Origin: Locusta migratoria
Taxonomy: Eukaryota > Arthropoda > Insecta > Orthoptera > Acrididae
Reading direction: 5' to 3'
NCBI GenBank assembly: GCA_026315105.1
Contig: CM048755.1
Span: 209,114,333-209,178,332, forward strand
Length of the DNA stretch: 64,000 nucleotides
The position numbers and the translations under genes are program-made. Below are positions 32,944 through 44,869 of the stretch, one piece after another. The notes below the pieces were generated by a model. That model was not told the origin of the DNA. It ran no database searches and saw only the letters and a list, made by a program, of their open reading frames with translations. Each line of letters starts with the position of its first letter. Position 1 is the first letter of the stretch.

Positions 32944-33655
32944 CCCAGTCTTGTTCCTGGACAAGAAAGTATTAAAAGTTGGTTTATACTGTATTTTGTG
33001 CATCAATCCTTGAAGTTGCATTTTTGTTGACGAACAACATGCTTCTAGTACGCCGGCCGTGGCGCGTAAGTCACGGTCTGCATGGCCACTACGGTCGGGG
33101 GTTCGAATCCCCGCTCGGGCATGGATATTTGTGCCGTCCTTAGTGTTAGCTAGTTCATAAGTAGTTTGTAAGTTTAGGGACTGATGACCCCGTAGTTAAG
33201 TCCCATAAGCTATACAAACATTTGAACATTTTTTGAACAAGCTTTTAGTACGACATATTGGCGCTTGGTACTGCGGGTAGCCACTTCTGAGGCTTTAATC
33301 TGTCCATCTTGGAGGTTGTGTTGCGTTGCCGTCTGTACGTGGCTGAGAGTGTGAGCGTGAATGTGGTTCCTTTTATTTTATTTCAGCAGTGAATTATCTT
33401 GTTTTTGGTGCTGTGGCGAAGATTATGCTAGCATTATTGATCTGCCAGTGTTAACTATCAACAAAATAACGTCCAAGTAATAAAATACCTCGATACAAAC
33501 GTCTGTGTCGTGCATGAAATACATGACATACAAAACAAGTCGTTCGTCCAAAAATTTTATAACACATATTTTGATGTTTACAGCACGGTATTAATACAGG
33601 AAACACTGAATTTTAATTTTTGCAAAGCTGATTACATAATGTGGGATTGGAAGGG
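32944..33655. mobile_element. TTAA-flanked MITE, copy 1 (SINE inside)
   Basis: Bounded by TTAA at 32940-32943 and 33656-33659. Apart from the SINE and its TSD it is about 510 bp and is the reverse complement of 50567-51086, recognisable along its whole length (for example TTATGCTAGCATTATT, GTTAACTATCAACAAAATAA, GTGTAGCC/GGGTAGCCACTTCTGAGG). TTAA targets and ends like CCCTTTCAGTCCCAC (copy 2) are piggyBac-like. No coding capacity. Confidence 0.75.
33053..33235 (+). repeat. Head-A SINE with an internal head deletion, inside the MITE
   Basis: After GCCGGCC the head jumps to AGTCACGGTCTGCA, losing most of the A-box region; the tail is intact. TSD AACATGCTTCTAGTACG (33036-33052) and AACAAGCTTTTAGTACG (33236-33252), 17 bp with two differences. 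Confidence 0.88.
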
Positions 33656-33659
33656 TTAA

Positions 33660-35223
33660 GCAACTGCGTTTCTTAATTACGCTAAGGTCAGGTTGGGATT
33701 GGAAGGCGTGTCCTTCAGTAGCGTGCCAGCCGCCTTCCGCCGCAGTGCTGACAACTGCCTCACACCCTCGCCCTGAACCACCCTATTGCGAAGGGTTCTC
33801 ACGAGAGGGGGCGCTCGCCTCTCGCGTGTATTAGAGTGCAGAGTGCCTATATAGGGAGAGAGTGGCCAACTGGCCGGTGTCCGCCATGTTTTTACCAGAC
33901 TGCTCGCGGGACGTGCGTTTACTAGCGCCTCTGGCAGCAGTGCAGCCACTTGACGATTGAAATAAGGCATCAGTTCCACTTATGACACCAAAGCACATCT
34001 TCTAGTTTACTAATCAGTACGTGGTTAAAGAAACGCTATTCGTCTATGTTCATACAGGCCTAATAAATTTGCAAGCAGATAAATATCATGAAACAGTTTC
34101 TATGACGGTCGAATGTTAATACCATATTTTACAATGTTCTGGTTATTTTGACAGTGGGCAGTTTATTAATAAGAAAGAGAGGTATTTCATTTTCTGTATC
34201 TGAAAGAAAATAATTCTATTTCAGAATTTTCTGTCTGAATATCCATAGCTGAAATTAGTATAATGTTATCACTTTCCGCCGCGATATAATGCATTTTAAG
34301 TGTGCTGTCGATCTTATACACTGGGGAAATACCAAAAACATCATTATGTAGATACTTTTAGGGACACTGTATCACGGCAAATAGGAAAAATACCAATACT
34401 ATCTCTGGTGAAACAGCAGAAACAGACTCAGAATAGGTAACTGAATATCTAAAATGAGTCAATAGTCCGCCCCCCTCCCTTTCCCACGTCACATCCCGTA
34501 ATCAATTATAGGATTGTGAAATTGTGAATAGCCAATAAGACACAGCCAAGAGGGAGATGCCGCAGCCATGTTAAAACGTACCTTGTAGCACAACCTGTCA
34601 AAAACCAGAAACATGAACTAACAAAATGCCAGAAAATGCTGTTTAAAAAATTTACCACTTAACCGGATTCAAACTCGCGACGTTCACATTATGAATTCAG
34701 TACACAACAACAACAACACGCGGGAATTTCAGAGACAGTAGTTTTATTACTAAATTTGATCAGTGTCTTTCTTGCTTTGGGTGGGCTGGGAGGGGGGAGG
34801 CGGGGCGAAGAAAATATTTACTTCACACAGTCAGGAAAAATTCGTTTGTTTCCATAAGTCGCCTTTACGGTTCCCGCTTTCTTGGTAAACTTTCACCGCC
34901 CACTGTTCATGTATTTCCTCATTCCTTGCGAACACGAACATCATACAATGATCTTTACTTTGGATTTTACAGCCAACAGAGGAACAACAAGGCATTTCTC
35001 TTGACTGCCCTTAATGATTATGAAATACATATTATTAGTTACACTCAGTAAATCACTTCAAACCAACATGTAATCTTAAAAACTGCCGCGAAATTATAAG
35101 GTTATCGTCAACGACCAACGAACAACACATTAATTTTCGTAGATAGAATCGACAAAAGACGTGAAAAAGTGGAGCAGTGCCTATCGTAATACAGCCTGTA
35201 CGTAACGGTACAGTGAAAACACT
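33660..35223. other. Non-genic stretch with a CpG-rich TATA-containing block
   Basis: 33680-33960 is GC-rich and has TATATAG at 33848-33854, promoter-like in look but with no following gene. The rest is AT-rich; a B-box-like GAGTTTGAATCC on the minus strand near 34668 lacks an A-box. Confidence 0.3.
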
Positions 35224-35233
35224 GTCGGAAGCT

Positions 35234-35413
35234 AAAAAATGTTTGTAATTCTATGGGACTTAACTGCTAGGTTATTAGTCCCTAGCTTACAAACTACTTA
35301 AACTAAGTTAAACTAACCCAAGGACAACACACACATCAACGACCGAGGAGGATTCGAACCCCCGACGCGAGATTCCGCGCGATCCGTAATGTGGAGCTCC
35401 AGACCGCTCGGCT
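35234..35413 (-). repeat. SINE with a variant head
   Basis: Shared tail joined to a head reading GCCGAGCGGTCTGGAGCTCC, near head B but distinct and lacking its first dozen bases. TSD GTCGGAAGCT (35224-35233) and GTAGGAAACT (35414-35423). Confidence 0.8.
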
Positions 35414-35423
35414 GTAGGAAACT

Positions 35424-36028
35424 TTTAAGACACACCACAGTATAGAATCGCACACTGTAGCTAGTCAACCAAATGTAAAGCGCACCAAATCTGGTAAAAA
35501 CAAGGCGTCCTGGGCTCTCATCCAATCAGAAGCGGTCTCACACATGGCCACTCTGTCCCTATTCAGACTCTAGCGTGTATCGCCAGCGGCTCACAGTGTA
35601 ACACAGACAATTTATTGAGAGACAGAACCGCGCCGATTGTTTTCACAGTTTTGCTACCTGCGCCCACCAAGGCTGTTACTCCCACTGACGTCGTGATGGC
35701 GATTCATGTCTTCGTGAAAATCGTTCAACGAAGCTAACACCTCTACCGACTGCTCTATAACAACTACCGGCACCGTTAGCACTTGATGTCTCGCCCACTC
35801 GGACATGCGTTGGTAAATCCTTAGCCTTCACAGGTGGATCTAAAGTGACGCACTGCTGACACTTCACACAAACAACTCCGGGAAGTACCCCCTACCAGGT
35901 ATGTAACAGAGCCCTATCATCAGAGAGCGCGATAGGAACTCACACCTGAGTTGCATAGGAGTCATAACGGAGCCGACCCTTAATGTGGTACCGCAAGCTC
36001 GCTTTGGACTTGAAATGCTGAACGAACG
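35424..36028. other. Non-genic stretch
   Basis: Nothing recognised. Confidence 0.35.
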
Positions 36029-36040
36029 AACTCATTAGTT

Positions 36041-36460
36041 CCCAGAATGAAACTTCACTCTGCAGCGGAGTGTGCGCTGATATGAAACTTCCTGGCAGAT
36101 TAAAATTGTGTGCCGGAACCGGAACTCGAACCTGGGTCCTTTGCCTTTCGCGGGCAAGCGCACTACCGACTGTGCTATCCCGACACGACTCACGATGCCG
36201 CCCCACAACTTTACTTCCGCCAGTACCTCGCCTCCTACTTTCCAAACTTCACAGAAGCTCTCCTGCAAACACGCAAGACTAGCACTCCTGGAAGAAAGGA
36301 TATGGTGGAGACATGGCTTAGCCACAGCCTGAGGGATGTTTCCAGAATGAAACTTCACTCTGCAGCGGAGTGTGCGCTGATATGAAACTTCCGCGAAAGG
36401 CAAAGGTCCCAGGTTCGAGTCCCGGTTCCGGCACACAATTTTAATCTGCCAGGAAGTTTC
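36041..36460. mobile_element. tRNA-like composite element, inverted-end form, 12-bp TSD
   Basis: Related to 25213-25671: a minus-strand tRNA-like module (36100-36200) and a linker with TGCAGCGGAGTGTGCGCTGA occurring twice (about 36060 and 36360). At the right end, a second copy of the tRNA-like 3' half and tail is in the opposite orientation (36392-36460, plus strand). Perfect 12-bp TSD AACTCATTAGTT at 36029-36040 and 36461-36472. Confidence 0.75.
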
Positions 36461-36472
36461 AACTCATTAGTT

Positions 36473-37920
36473 GTTTCTAATTTGCATGGACTCAAACAAA
36501 TCCTGAATATTTTGAAGGAAATGCTCAGTGAGTTTCCGGGAGTTCATTCCGCTGTTTCTCCCACTTATGCGGAATTATTTGGTGTTGGAGGGTACCTCAA
36601 ACTCATTACAGCTCCTAGTGGGTAGAACGTCTCCTAGTTCCGAGGATTGAGGGTTCGACTTAGCAAGTAAGGCGGATACTTCTGGTGTCTGGGTAAATGA
36701 GCTCGTTGGCAAGGTCACTCCATTCACAGGACTAACTGAATACTGCGTACCAGATAGTCCAGCGTCAGCTGGTATATCTGGCCCTGCTGTCACACAGAAA
36801 ACTGCTAGTTCGTACTGTGCTGTGCTGCTACCTTTTCATATATTTCTGTCTTTGTTCTGCAAGTTGCTCCTCATATATGAGAATCCTTGTTCACTATCAT
36901 AAAGCTGTTTAGTGTGATCCAACGTGACAGAGCCTGCCTCCCTCGCCCTCTCACTTAGTGACTTGCGTATCTATTTTGTCTGCAAACGAAGTTACTTCTC
37001 CTACTTCTTCCGCAACCTTGTTTTCAACTTAACTAACTGACAGCTTGCTTCCCCTGAGAACTTCGTGAATCAACTCACTCTGTGCCTTCAGTGCTAGGGC
37101 TTGGTATTCTAGTTGCTTTGAAACTTCATCATACGATGCTTGCCTAACCAGAAGACCATCGTCTAGTGGAGACGGAGTATTATTTCTGTTACCAAATTAA
37201 TTAAATTTATTACTTATCTAAATGAGGAACAGCCTCAAGGGACATTACAACCGTTATTCTGAATGATTGGTGGAGGGATACCACTTCACCGCCTGAAGGG
37301 CTACTGTGAATATATTAGTAATAGCATCTAAAACCTTGGAATTTTTCTCTTATCTTGAATCTAATTTTTCATTTCGCTCTTTGCACAGTGAATGCCTTTA
37401 ATAGTTGACGCAACATAGACATTAAATCATTGCTGGAAACAAGTGCAAGACGTATAGCACTCACTTTACTCACAAGGAAAGTACATGGGCTCAAACAAAC
37501 ATATCTGTACGAACGTTTGGTTACAGTATCTCTACGTACACCTCAATGTGCTGTTCCCGAAAGACTGTTGATATTAACTGCCACTGCTTCCATCGCCTCT
37601 TCCCGCAGTTACCGTAGCACTAGCGCTTGCAATGAGTTGTTCGTCATTATCATCCCTATTATCATTATTATGAGTTTGTAACAACAGTATCTAACTTATG
37701 CTCATATTTCTGTACCATAACAGATACGAGAAAGCATGCAAATGATTTATCTTCTACACTAATACCATATTCACGAAGAAGGGTTCTTCGTAACTTCATC
37801 TCAACAAATCGTAATACATTAGCAGGATTGATTAGCAATCGCCGCCTTATTTGACGCTTCACCACACAAATAACATCACAAAACGCAACTTCGGGGACAC
37901 ACTGCACCGACCCTAATGGC
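36473..37920. other. Non-genic stretch
   Basis: No gene or repeat seen. Confidence 0.35.
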
Positions 37921-37932
37921 GAACCGACAGGT

Positions 37933-37991
37933 TCAAATGTTCAAATGTTTGTTAAGCTTATGGGACTTAACTACAGGGTCATCAGTCCCTA
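37933..37991 (-). repeat. Tail-only SINE insertion with perfect TSD
   Basis: Only 59 bp of SINE tail, from TCAAATGTTC to AGTCCCTA, flanked by the perfect 12-bp repeat GAACCGACAGGT (37921-37932 and 37992-38003). It inserted already truncated. Confidence 0.9.
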
Positions 37992-38160
37992 GAACCGACA
38001 GGTCAAAGTGCGATGCGGCATGGCACACGCAGAGGCCTGCAGAGTTTTGCAGATGTGGGAGTATCGCTAGTGCAATAAGGGATCTTTACATTATCTCTCA
38101 TACGATTTTGGTGTATATGTGTTTGTTCGAGCCCAAGTACTTTCATTGTCAGTAAATTTG

Positions 38161-38366
38161 CGCTGCGGCGGAGCGGCCGAGCGCATTGAGGCCCTATGCT
38201 GCGATACGCGAAGCTGTTCCCCGTCGGAGGTTCGAATCCCACCTCGGGCATGGATGATTGTGCCGTCTTTAGTATAAGCTAGTTCATAAGTAGTTTGTAA
38301 GTTTTAGGGACTGATGACCCTGCAGTTAAGTCCCATAAGCCTTACAAACATTTGAACATTTGACAT
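38161..38366 (+). repeat. Head-C SINE
   Basis: Complete head and tail. TSD AGTAAATTTG (38151-38160) and AGTAAATCTG (38368-38377). Confidence 0.9.
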
Positions 38367-38377
38367 GAGTAAATCTG

Positions 38378-38999
38378 TGACTGGTGGTGCATCGGATGTC
38401 ATGACGGCAGCATGTCGCAATCTCTCGTTGGTGAACATCGTGGAGGAGGCAGCAGCATAGAGTATTGTGCAGGGGAGGGCAGCGTCGGCGACTATGGCAG
38501 GGGCAGAGTTGTCCATTGTGGTGCATTGTCGACTGCAGCAGCGGCGTCAGTGGGTGCTAAGTGCGCCCGCTGCCACAAAGGGCCCTCCCTCAGACGCTCC
38601 CACGTGACTTGTCAAGCTTTCAGCACGGCCGGCTGCCTGTGAGCTCCCTCCCTCCTCCCTACCCAGCTTCTAAGTCAAAAGCGGGCAAATGCGCTTACGC
38701 GAGCAGGGGCGCCCGTGTGCGCCAGCAGTACTTGTCCGCGGGCCGTTCCCCCTCCACCTTTCCGCTAACATCGCTAGCAATTTGCGTAGCAAGAAGAACA
38801 TTACTAATTCAATCGTCTTTTCGTTTTCGGTGACGAAATCTCATTGGAGCTACACGTAGAACTAAATAAGAAACTCAGATATGCAGTCACGTAACTTATC
38901 CTCTAACCTGATATGGGACCAGCCCAGTGGTATGACGAAGTGCTCACCAGGGGTTGTCCATCGCAGCTGGTATTTTTTGTGAACATCTAAGGCGCCAAA
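38378..38999. other. Non-genic, partly GC-rich stretch
   Basis: A GC-rich part at about 38420-38760 has overlapping open frames of 76-90 codons without recognisable domains. Confidence 0.35.
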
Positions 39000-39330
39000 A
39001 AATGTCAAACGTTTGTTAAGCTTATGGTATTTAACTGCGGGGTCATCAGTCCCTAAGCCGGCCGCAGTGGCTGAGGGGGCTGAGACGCTCCAGTCACAGG
39101 CTGCACGGCCACTACGGTCGGGAGTTCGAATCCCCCCTCGGGCATGGATATTTGTGCCGTCCTAGTTCGTAAGTAGTTCATAAGTAGTTCATAAGTAGTT
39201 TGTAAGTTTAGGGACTGATGACCCCGTAGTTAAGTTCCATAAGCTTAACAAACATTTGAACATTTTTGATCAGTCCCTAAACTTACAAACTACTTACAGA
39301 CTACCTTGTACTAAAGACAACACAAACATT
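39000..39330 (-). repeat. Head-C-like SINE tail split by another SINE
   Basis: Tail pieces 39000-39056 and 39281-39330 join across a head-A SINE. The head is missing after ACAAACAT. Confidence 0.8.
39057..39268 (+). repeat. Head-A SINE inserted in a SINE
   Basis: Full length, with GTAGTTCATAA present twice in the tail. TSD ATCAGTCCCTAA (39045-39056 and 39269-39280) is part of the host SINE. Confidence 0.92.
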
Positions 39331-39356
39331 ACCATTTACATTATCGTCGAACTTAG

Positions 39357-39640
39357 CGCTGACATGTAAAGATAGAGAGATACTCTTAAATTTCTGCTGC
39401 AGATCACGCTCCCATAAAAAGCACTGTGTGTTCCACTTACGATTCCTTTCTTAAGAACAGGGTAGCAGGTGGTTGGAATGACATCACTTGTTGCCGTTTG
39501 CAGTATCGCCATCTCAGTGCTGACTTCTAAGGAGAGGGACGCTCTTCAATTTCTGCTGTAGACGCCGCTCCGAAAAAAGAAATTCAGAGTCTGCGATACT
39601 GTGGAGGCGTTAGCGTGACCATTGGTAAATGCACTGTGGT
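39357..39640. repeat. Direct duplication next to the Jockey-like LINE 5' end
   Basis: CTCTTAAATTTCTGCTGCAGA (about 39385) and CTCTTCAATTTCTGCTGTAG (about 39542), with neighbouring matches, lie about 158 bp apart in the same orientation. It may be repeated 5' UTR/promoter units of the LINE or older flanking DNA. Confidence 0.4.
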
Positions 39641-39828
39641 AGCGGGTCCTCAGTTGAGTGCGCGATGTCGGAGAGTGCAGAACGCGCAGCTAGCGCTGCC
39701 GGGACAGCTGGCTACAGCAGTGCCTGAGCGCTGCAGTACAGCACTTGGGACAGTTACAGACTGCGCTAACCACTTCTCAGCCGCAACTCGACGACTTGGC
39801 GAATAACCGACACACCGAAGACTTTGTA

Positions 39829-41397
39829 ATGGAACAGCACGAAACAAAAAAATGTTCAAATGTTTCTTAAGCTTATGGGACTTAACTAAGGGGTCATCAG
39901 TCCCTAAACTTACAAACTACTTATGAACTACTTACGAACTAGGACGGCACAAATATCCATGCCCGAGGGGGGATTCGAACCCCCGACCGTAGTGGCCGTG
40001 CTGACCGTGACTGGAGCGCCTCCGTCACCTCGGCCACCGCGGCCGGCACCACGAAACAGACGGTATCTCCCTATCTTCTCAAAGTGAGGAGGAGATGGAG
40101 GAAACAGGACACGAAGACACCATGACAGAAGGAGACTTTGTGACGGTGCAATATAAACGCCGTTACCCCAAACTTCCTCAGGCGGAGGAAAATCCACGGA
40201 AAAGGAAGGCGGAGGTCGAGACGCACAACCGCTACACACCGATTGACACGTCTACATCGGCGCAAGGAGATGCAGCAGCGGAAGATGTGACAGCTCCCAC
40301 TGCGCAACAACAAACTACTGCACCAGCTGCAGCTCAGCGGAAAGTGCCGCCAATCACCATCTACTATACTGAAAACTACGTCCACCTTAACAACACACTG
40401 AAACAGCACCTCCATGGATCGATGAAGGCGATATATCAAGGTGATCGAATCAAATACCATTTGGATTCTCACGAAGATCATCAGAGAGCGATCAAATTTT
40501 TTCAACAGTATCAAATTCCGCTCTTCACTCATCAGGAACGAGAAGCACGAGAGTTGAAAGTGGTGATTAAGCGACTTCCTGCATCAGTTCCAGTAGCCGA
40601 AGTGACACGAGCACTCCACGAGAAGGGCTTCACACAAGCAAAAGTTCCTCAATACAAGGGACGAAACGAAGAGACGAACGAGTTGATACCGAAGCCAGTG
40701 TTCGTCGTTAATCTGCCGAAATCTAAAGATAACGACAGGATATACGGTATCCAATACCTATTGTACACTTGGGTGCGGATAGAAACTTACAGAAGCCGCG
40801 ACGGACCGTTGCAATGCAAACGCTGTCAAAAGTTCGAACATACTGCAAACTACTGCTCGCTACCATCAAGATGTGTGCGCTGCGCAGGGTTTCACACGTC
40901 CAAAGACTGCACGCACCCTCGCACACAAAAAGCAAAATGTGCAAACTGTGACGGCGATCACCCGGCCTCATGGCGCGGCTGCTAAAAATATCAAGAGCTG
41001 CTGCGAAAAAAACCGAAGCAGAAGGCCAAAATCACGACGACCAACGCAGCCACAAAGCCAACCGAAGCTAGTGTTTGCTCAACCAAATACTGCTCCCCAC
41101 ACAAAGGATAAAACTCAACCACAAGCAACACCACAATCGATCACTGACTTCAGCTCTACGCCGCAACCTCCGAGAGCGCGCCGAACAGCGCGGACGTACG
41201 CAGATGTCTTACATAATCATGACGAGACGTCTACAACCCCGCGAGCTGCTGCCAGCTACTTGACATCACAGAATATCATGCAGCCATTCTCACAAGCACT
41301 TACTGATATTGCAACATTACTCACATCCCTGCAGCAAAAAATCACCTCCTTCCTCAGCCTTGTGGAGGGAATAATCAAAGCGTTTGTGCCGCCGTAA
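39829..41397 (+). pseudogene. Jockey-like ORF1 (gag-like), broken
   Basis: Starts at the ATG 39829 (MEQHE), is cut after 6 codons by a SINE (39847-40047 plus TSD), and resumes in frame to a premature TAA at 40983-40985. Before the stop come three zinc knuckles: CKRCQKFEHTANYC, CVRCAGFHTSKDC and CANCDGDHPASWRGC, the pattern of Jockey-type gag proteins that bind element RNA. The C-terminal part continues in another frame (about 40990-41397), ending FVPP and TAA. That stop is immediately followed by the ORF2 ATG (TAAATG, 41395-41400). Confidence 0.8.
39847..40047 (-). repeat. Head-A SINE in ORF1 of the Jockey-like LINE
   Basis: Full length on the minus strand. Short TSD CACGAAACA (39838-39846 and 40050-40058). 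Removing it restores the ORF1 reading register across the site. Confidence 0.9.
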
Positions 41398-44340
41398 ATG
41401 GACCAACGGCCTCCGACACGACACCTCCGTTTCCTGAATTGGAACGCAAACGGAATCAGGCGAAAAAAGACGGAACTGAACGATTTTATTTCTAGATTCA
41501 GGATCAACTTGGCGATGGTTACGGAAACTAAATTAACGGACAAGATCTCATTTCGGCTGCGAAACATGCAAACATACAGAACGGACAAATTGGACAGATC
41601 CGGCGGGGGAACAGCAATCTTTGTTAGTAACAATATTCGACATAATTTGGAAACCTTGCCGCCACTACGAACCATGGAGGCTACAGCCATAACGATCTAC
41701 ATGGCGGTGGAAACTGTAACCTTGGTGGCAGCATACATCAGTCCGGATCGCCCATTAATTAGAGAAGATCTGCTGACTATCTTTGACAGATATCCAAAGA
41801 TTTTACTAGCGGGTGACCTCAACGCAAAACACTCGTCCTGGAATTCGAGGAAAAATAACCAAAAGGGTCTCGTCCTTTTTGACCTGCAAGAAGACCTCAA
41901 CTGTATCGTCCATGGACCACTGCATCCTACAAGGATCAGCTACTTCCGTGGACAGACGGATGATGTCGTAGACATAGCACTTACCAAAGGAATTGATCCC
42001 AATAAGCAAGTACGCACAATTCACGATCTATCGTCCGACCACCTCCCCGTGGTGGGAATCATAAGCCGAGGAGGACTGTTACTCCCACCAATAAGTCGCA
42101 CAGATGTTGACTGGGACCATTTCACGACATATCTGAATAACAATATTCGGCCAACATCGCCGATCAACTCAACAGCAGACATTGACGCAGCAGTAGAGAT
42201 GTTGACTGCGAAGATCCAACAAGCCCATCGAAGAGCTGCGACCGTCACAGTGCTGCCGGTCCCACAATTTGACGCATTCCCACGTCATCTCCAAGAATTG
42301 AAGACCGAACGGAACAGGGCGCGTAAAAGGTGGATGCTGTATAGGGATCCAGCAGACAGACGCGAAATGGTCCGACTCACGCGCGAATTACGCAAACGTG
42401 TGGTCGAATGGCGTCAGGGCACGTGGGAGACAACAATGAACCAGTTTGTGCTCCAAACTCGGGACGAATGGAAGCTAGTGCAGCGGCTGCGAAACCAAAC
42501 ACCTGCAAAGCGAGCCATCATTGGACCGAATGGCCTCATATATGATGCGCTCCAACAAGCAGAACTCTTTGCGGACTCCTATGTACAGCAGATGGCAACT
42601 CCAGATCTTGACCAATAGGACATCCGTGAACGACTTCGGGTTTCGGGTTGATGAAGATGGCATCCGAGAATTCGCTGAACGGTTCAGACGAACACCTATA
42701 CGGGAGCAACCCGCTCTTACAACGCCGAGGAAGGTTGCTAAAACCATTAGGAATACCAACAGCTCAGCGCCGGGGACCGACAAAATCACCAATAACGGGC
42801 TTCGCCACCTACCACGGAAGGCGGTCGTGCTGCTAACCAGCATCATTAATGGCTGCTTGCTGCAAGTGTACTTTCCGACAGCTTGTAAAACAGGGAAGGT
42901 CATCCCCATCTCCAAGCCTGCACGAGATTTGGCGATACCGAGCAACCATAGGCCCATCACTTTGCTCCCGACTCTGGGAAAAATCTTGGGACGAGTGCTA
43001 CTACGAAGGATGACAAGCTGCCTCCGTGAACATGGCGGCAATTCGGTTTTCAGCAGAAGATGTCAGCCGAATTACAACTTATAAGGATCACAGAGCATAT
43101 CCACCACCGCTTCAACCGACGCCAATCTACAGTCGGCGTCTTTTTTGATATTGAAAAGGTGTATGACAAAGTGTGGCGAGATAATCTGATCACTAGATTC
43201 TATTATCAGACCCCACTCTCGGATTTCTATATAAAAATCGTGGATAGTTTCCTAAAGGGAGGAACTTCTACGTAACAGTTGACGGAACACGATCATCGGT
43301 GAAGACTCCAGAGGCAGGAATTCCACAAGGGTCGGTAATATCGCCCCTGCTGTTCAACCTGTACATAAATGACCTACCGACGATCCCATTGGTTACCTGC
43401 AGCCTGTATGCGGACGACACAACTTTTATCACAACTGGCTGCAACACTGATCAGGTACTCGCCAGAGCACAACAGCAGATAGATGCCATGGACGAATGGG
43501 CACTATTTAACAAGATCTCCATCAACCCAACGAAGACTGCAGCCGTGTTCTTCACCAAACAGAGACTGCCGATTCTCCGCTTCCCATTCAGGGTCTTGGG
43601 GCAGCCGATCCCGTGGTCGACATCTACAAAATATTTGGGAATAACGTTAGACAAGTCCTTAACCTTCACCTTGCACGCCCAACAACGCAAAAAGGACACG
43701 CTGAAGATGATGAACGCTCTAATCCCGTTATTCACCAGTAAAAACCTCAACGCGAAGACGAAATACCAGCTTTAGCGGTCGACGGTACAACCAAAGCTCC
43801 TCTACGGCTGTGCAGCATGGGGTGTAACTTGTGATACAAAAATCAAGTCTCTCCAACTTAGATGCCTCCGATGGACATTAGGAGCGGCCAGATGGACGAA
43901 AACAAGAGAAATTAATGCTACACTACAAGAGCGCTATCTGAAGGATAAGATCGAAGACTATGCCACCAAACTACTTGCTAAGGTCGACTTACTTCGGGAT
44001 GAAGTACAGCAGCCGGCCGCGGTGGCCGAGGGGATTAAGGCGCTCCAGTCACGGTCTGCACGGCCACTACGGTCGGGGGTTCGAATCCCCCCTCGGGCAT
44101 GGATATTTGTGCCGTCCTAGTTCGTAAGTAGTTTGTAAGTTTAGGGACTGATGATCCCGTAGTTAAGTCCCATAGACTATACAAACATTTGAACATTTGA
44201 AGTACAGCAACTCCGCCTGGTGGGGACAATACGCCCGCAACGTTGGCATAAATATAAGGTACCCCCGCTGACTAGAACGCTGGCACCCACCTTGAAAATA
44301 CACGCATTAAACAACACGCCATCGGTCTCCGAAACACAAT
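41398..44340 (+). pseudogene. Jockey-like ORF2: endonuclease / reverse transcriptase, broken
   Basis: The first 406 codons are open: endonuclease with NWNANGIRRKKTEL, TETKL, GGGTAIFV, LAGDLNAKHSSWNS and SSDHLPVV. A frameshift near 42600 moves to the RT part: SAPGTDKITNNGLR, NHRPITLLPTLGKI, then FFDIEKVYDKVW after another shift (Ala to Val in the conserved EKAYD), and GIPQGSVISPLLFNLYINDL and LYADDT after a third (43299-43775). A stop at about 43773 and a SINE (44012-44197) interrupt the C-terminal region. At least three shifts inactivate an otherwise well-conserved protein. Confidence 0.82.
44012..44197 (+). repeat. Head-A SINE in ORF2 of the Jockey-like LINE
   Basis: Full length. Perfect 12-bp TSD TGAAGTACAGCA (44000-44011 and 44198-44209). 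Confidence 0.93.
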
Positions 44341-44560
44341 GAATGAACAACATGACACATAAAGCCTACAAGCCACCAGCCACCTACTGAGGAACTAAGG
44401 ACCCAAAGTGCGCCCCAGTTTCCTCTCAAAGTGCAAATAAATAATAAATAAAGCGGCATTCTTATGCTTACCTTTCACACACCAAGAAAAACTCCCAAAG
44501 GGAGTCAGTCTTGCGGCACCACGTGACACTACAAATAAATAAATAAATAAATAAATAATG
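44341..44560 (+). other. 3' UTR and A-rich tail of the Jockey-like LINE
   Basis: Noncoding, ends in (AAAT)n at about 44532-44560. Confidence 0.6.
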
Positions 44561-44869
44561 GCGGATCCTACCATGCAAGGGCGCTCGAATGATCTCACGA
44601 TGCCCAGCTGCTGTGGGTCCTCCACAGTTTACATAGTCAGTAATGGATCGCGTCAGTTTTGAACGTCGAATAGCTGAACAAATTTATCGATCCGATTCTC
44701 AATACTTACCTACATTCTGTCAGTGGTGAGAGAAAATCCAGCATTGAGCACCAAACTGTAAGTAGAATTTTGGGTGGGAATAATAATTATTAAAATACAT
44801 TTGTTTACAATCCATAAAGAAGTTTTTATTCATTTTTTTTCATTAATTATATAATAACATTCATATCAC

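Larger units (their letters stand above)
39600..44560 (+). mobile_element. Jockey-clade non-LTR retrotransposon, degraded
   Basis: 5' UTR, ORF1 with three CCHC knuckles, ORF2 with endonuclease and RT, short 3' UTR and an (AAAT)n-type tail at about 44532-44560. The 5' edge is approximate and no TSD was found. Several frameshifts, a premature stop in ORF1, and a SINE in each ORF show it is dead. Confidence 0.8.

Noticed and set aside
34640..34700. tRNA-like SINE head on the minus strand
   Set aside because: B-box-like GAGTTTGAATCC only; no A-box at the right distance.
36575..36793. 72-codon minus-strand frame
   Set aside because: No motif, no homologous neighbour; consistent with chance.
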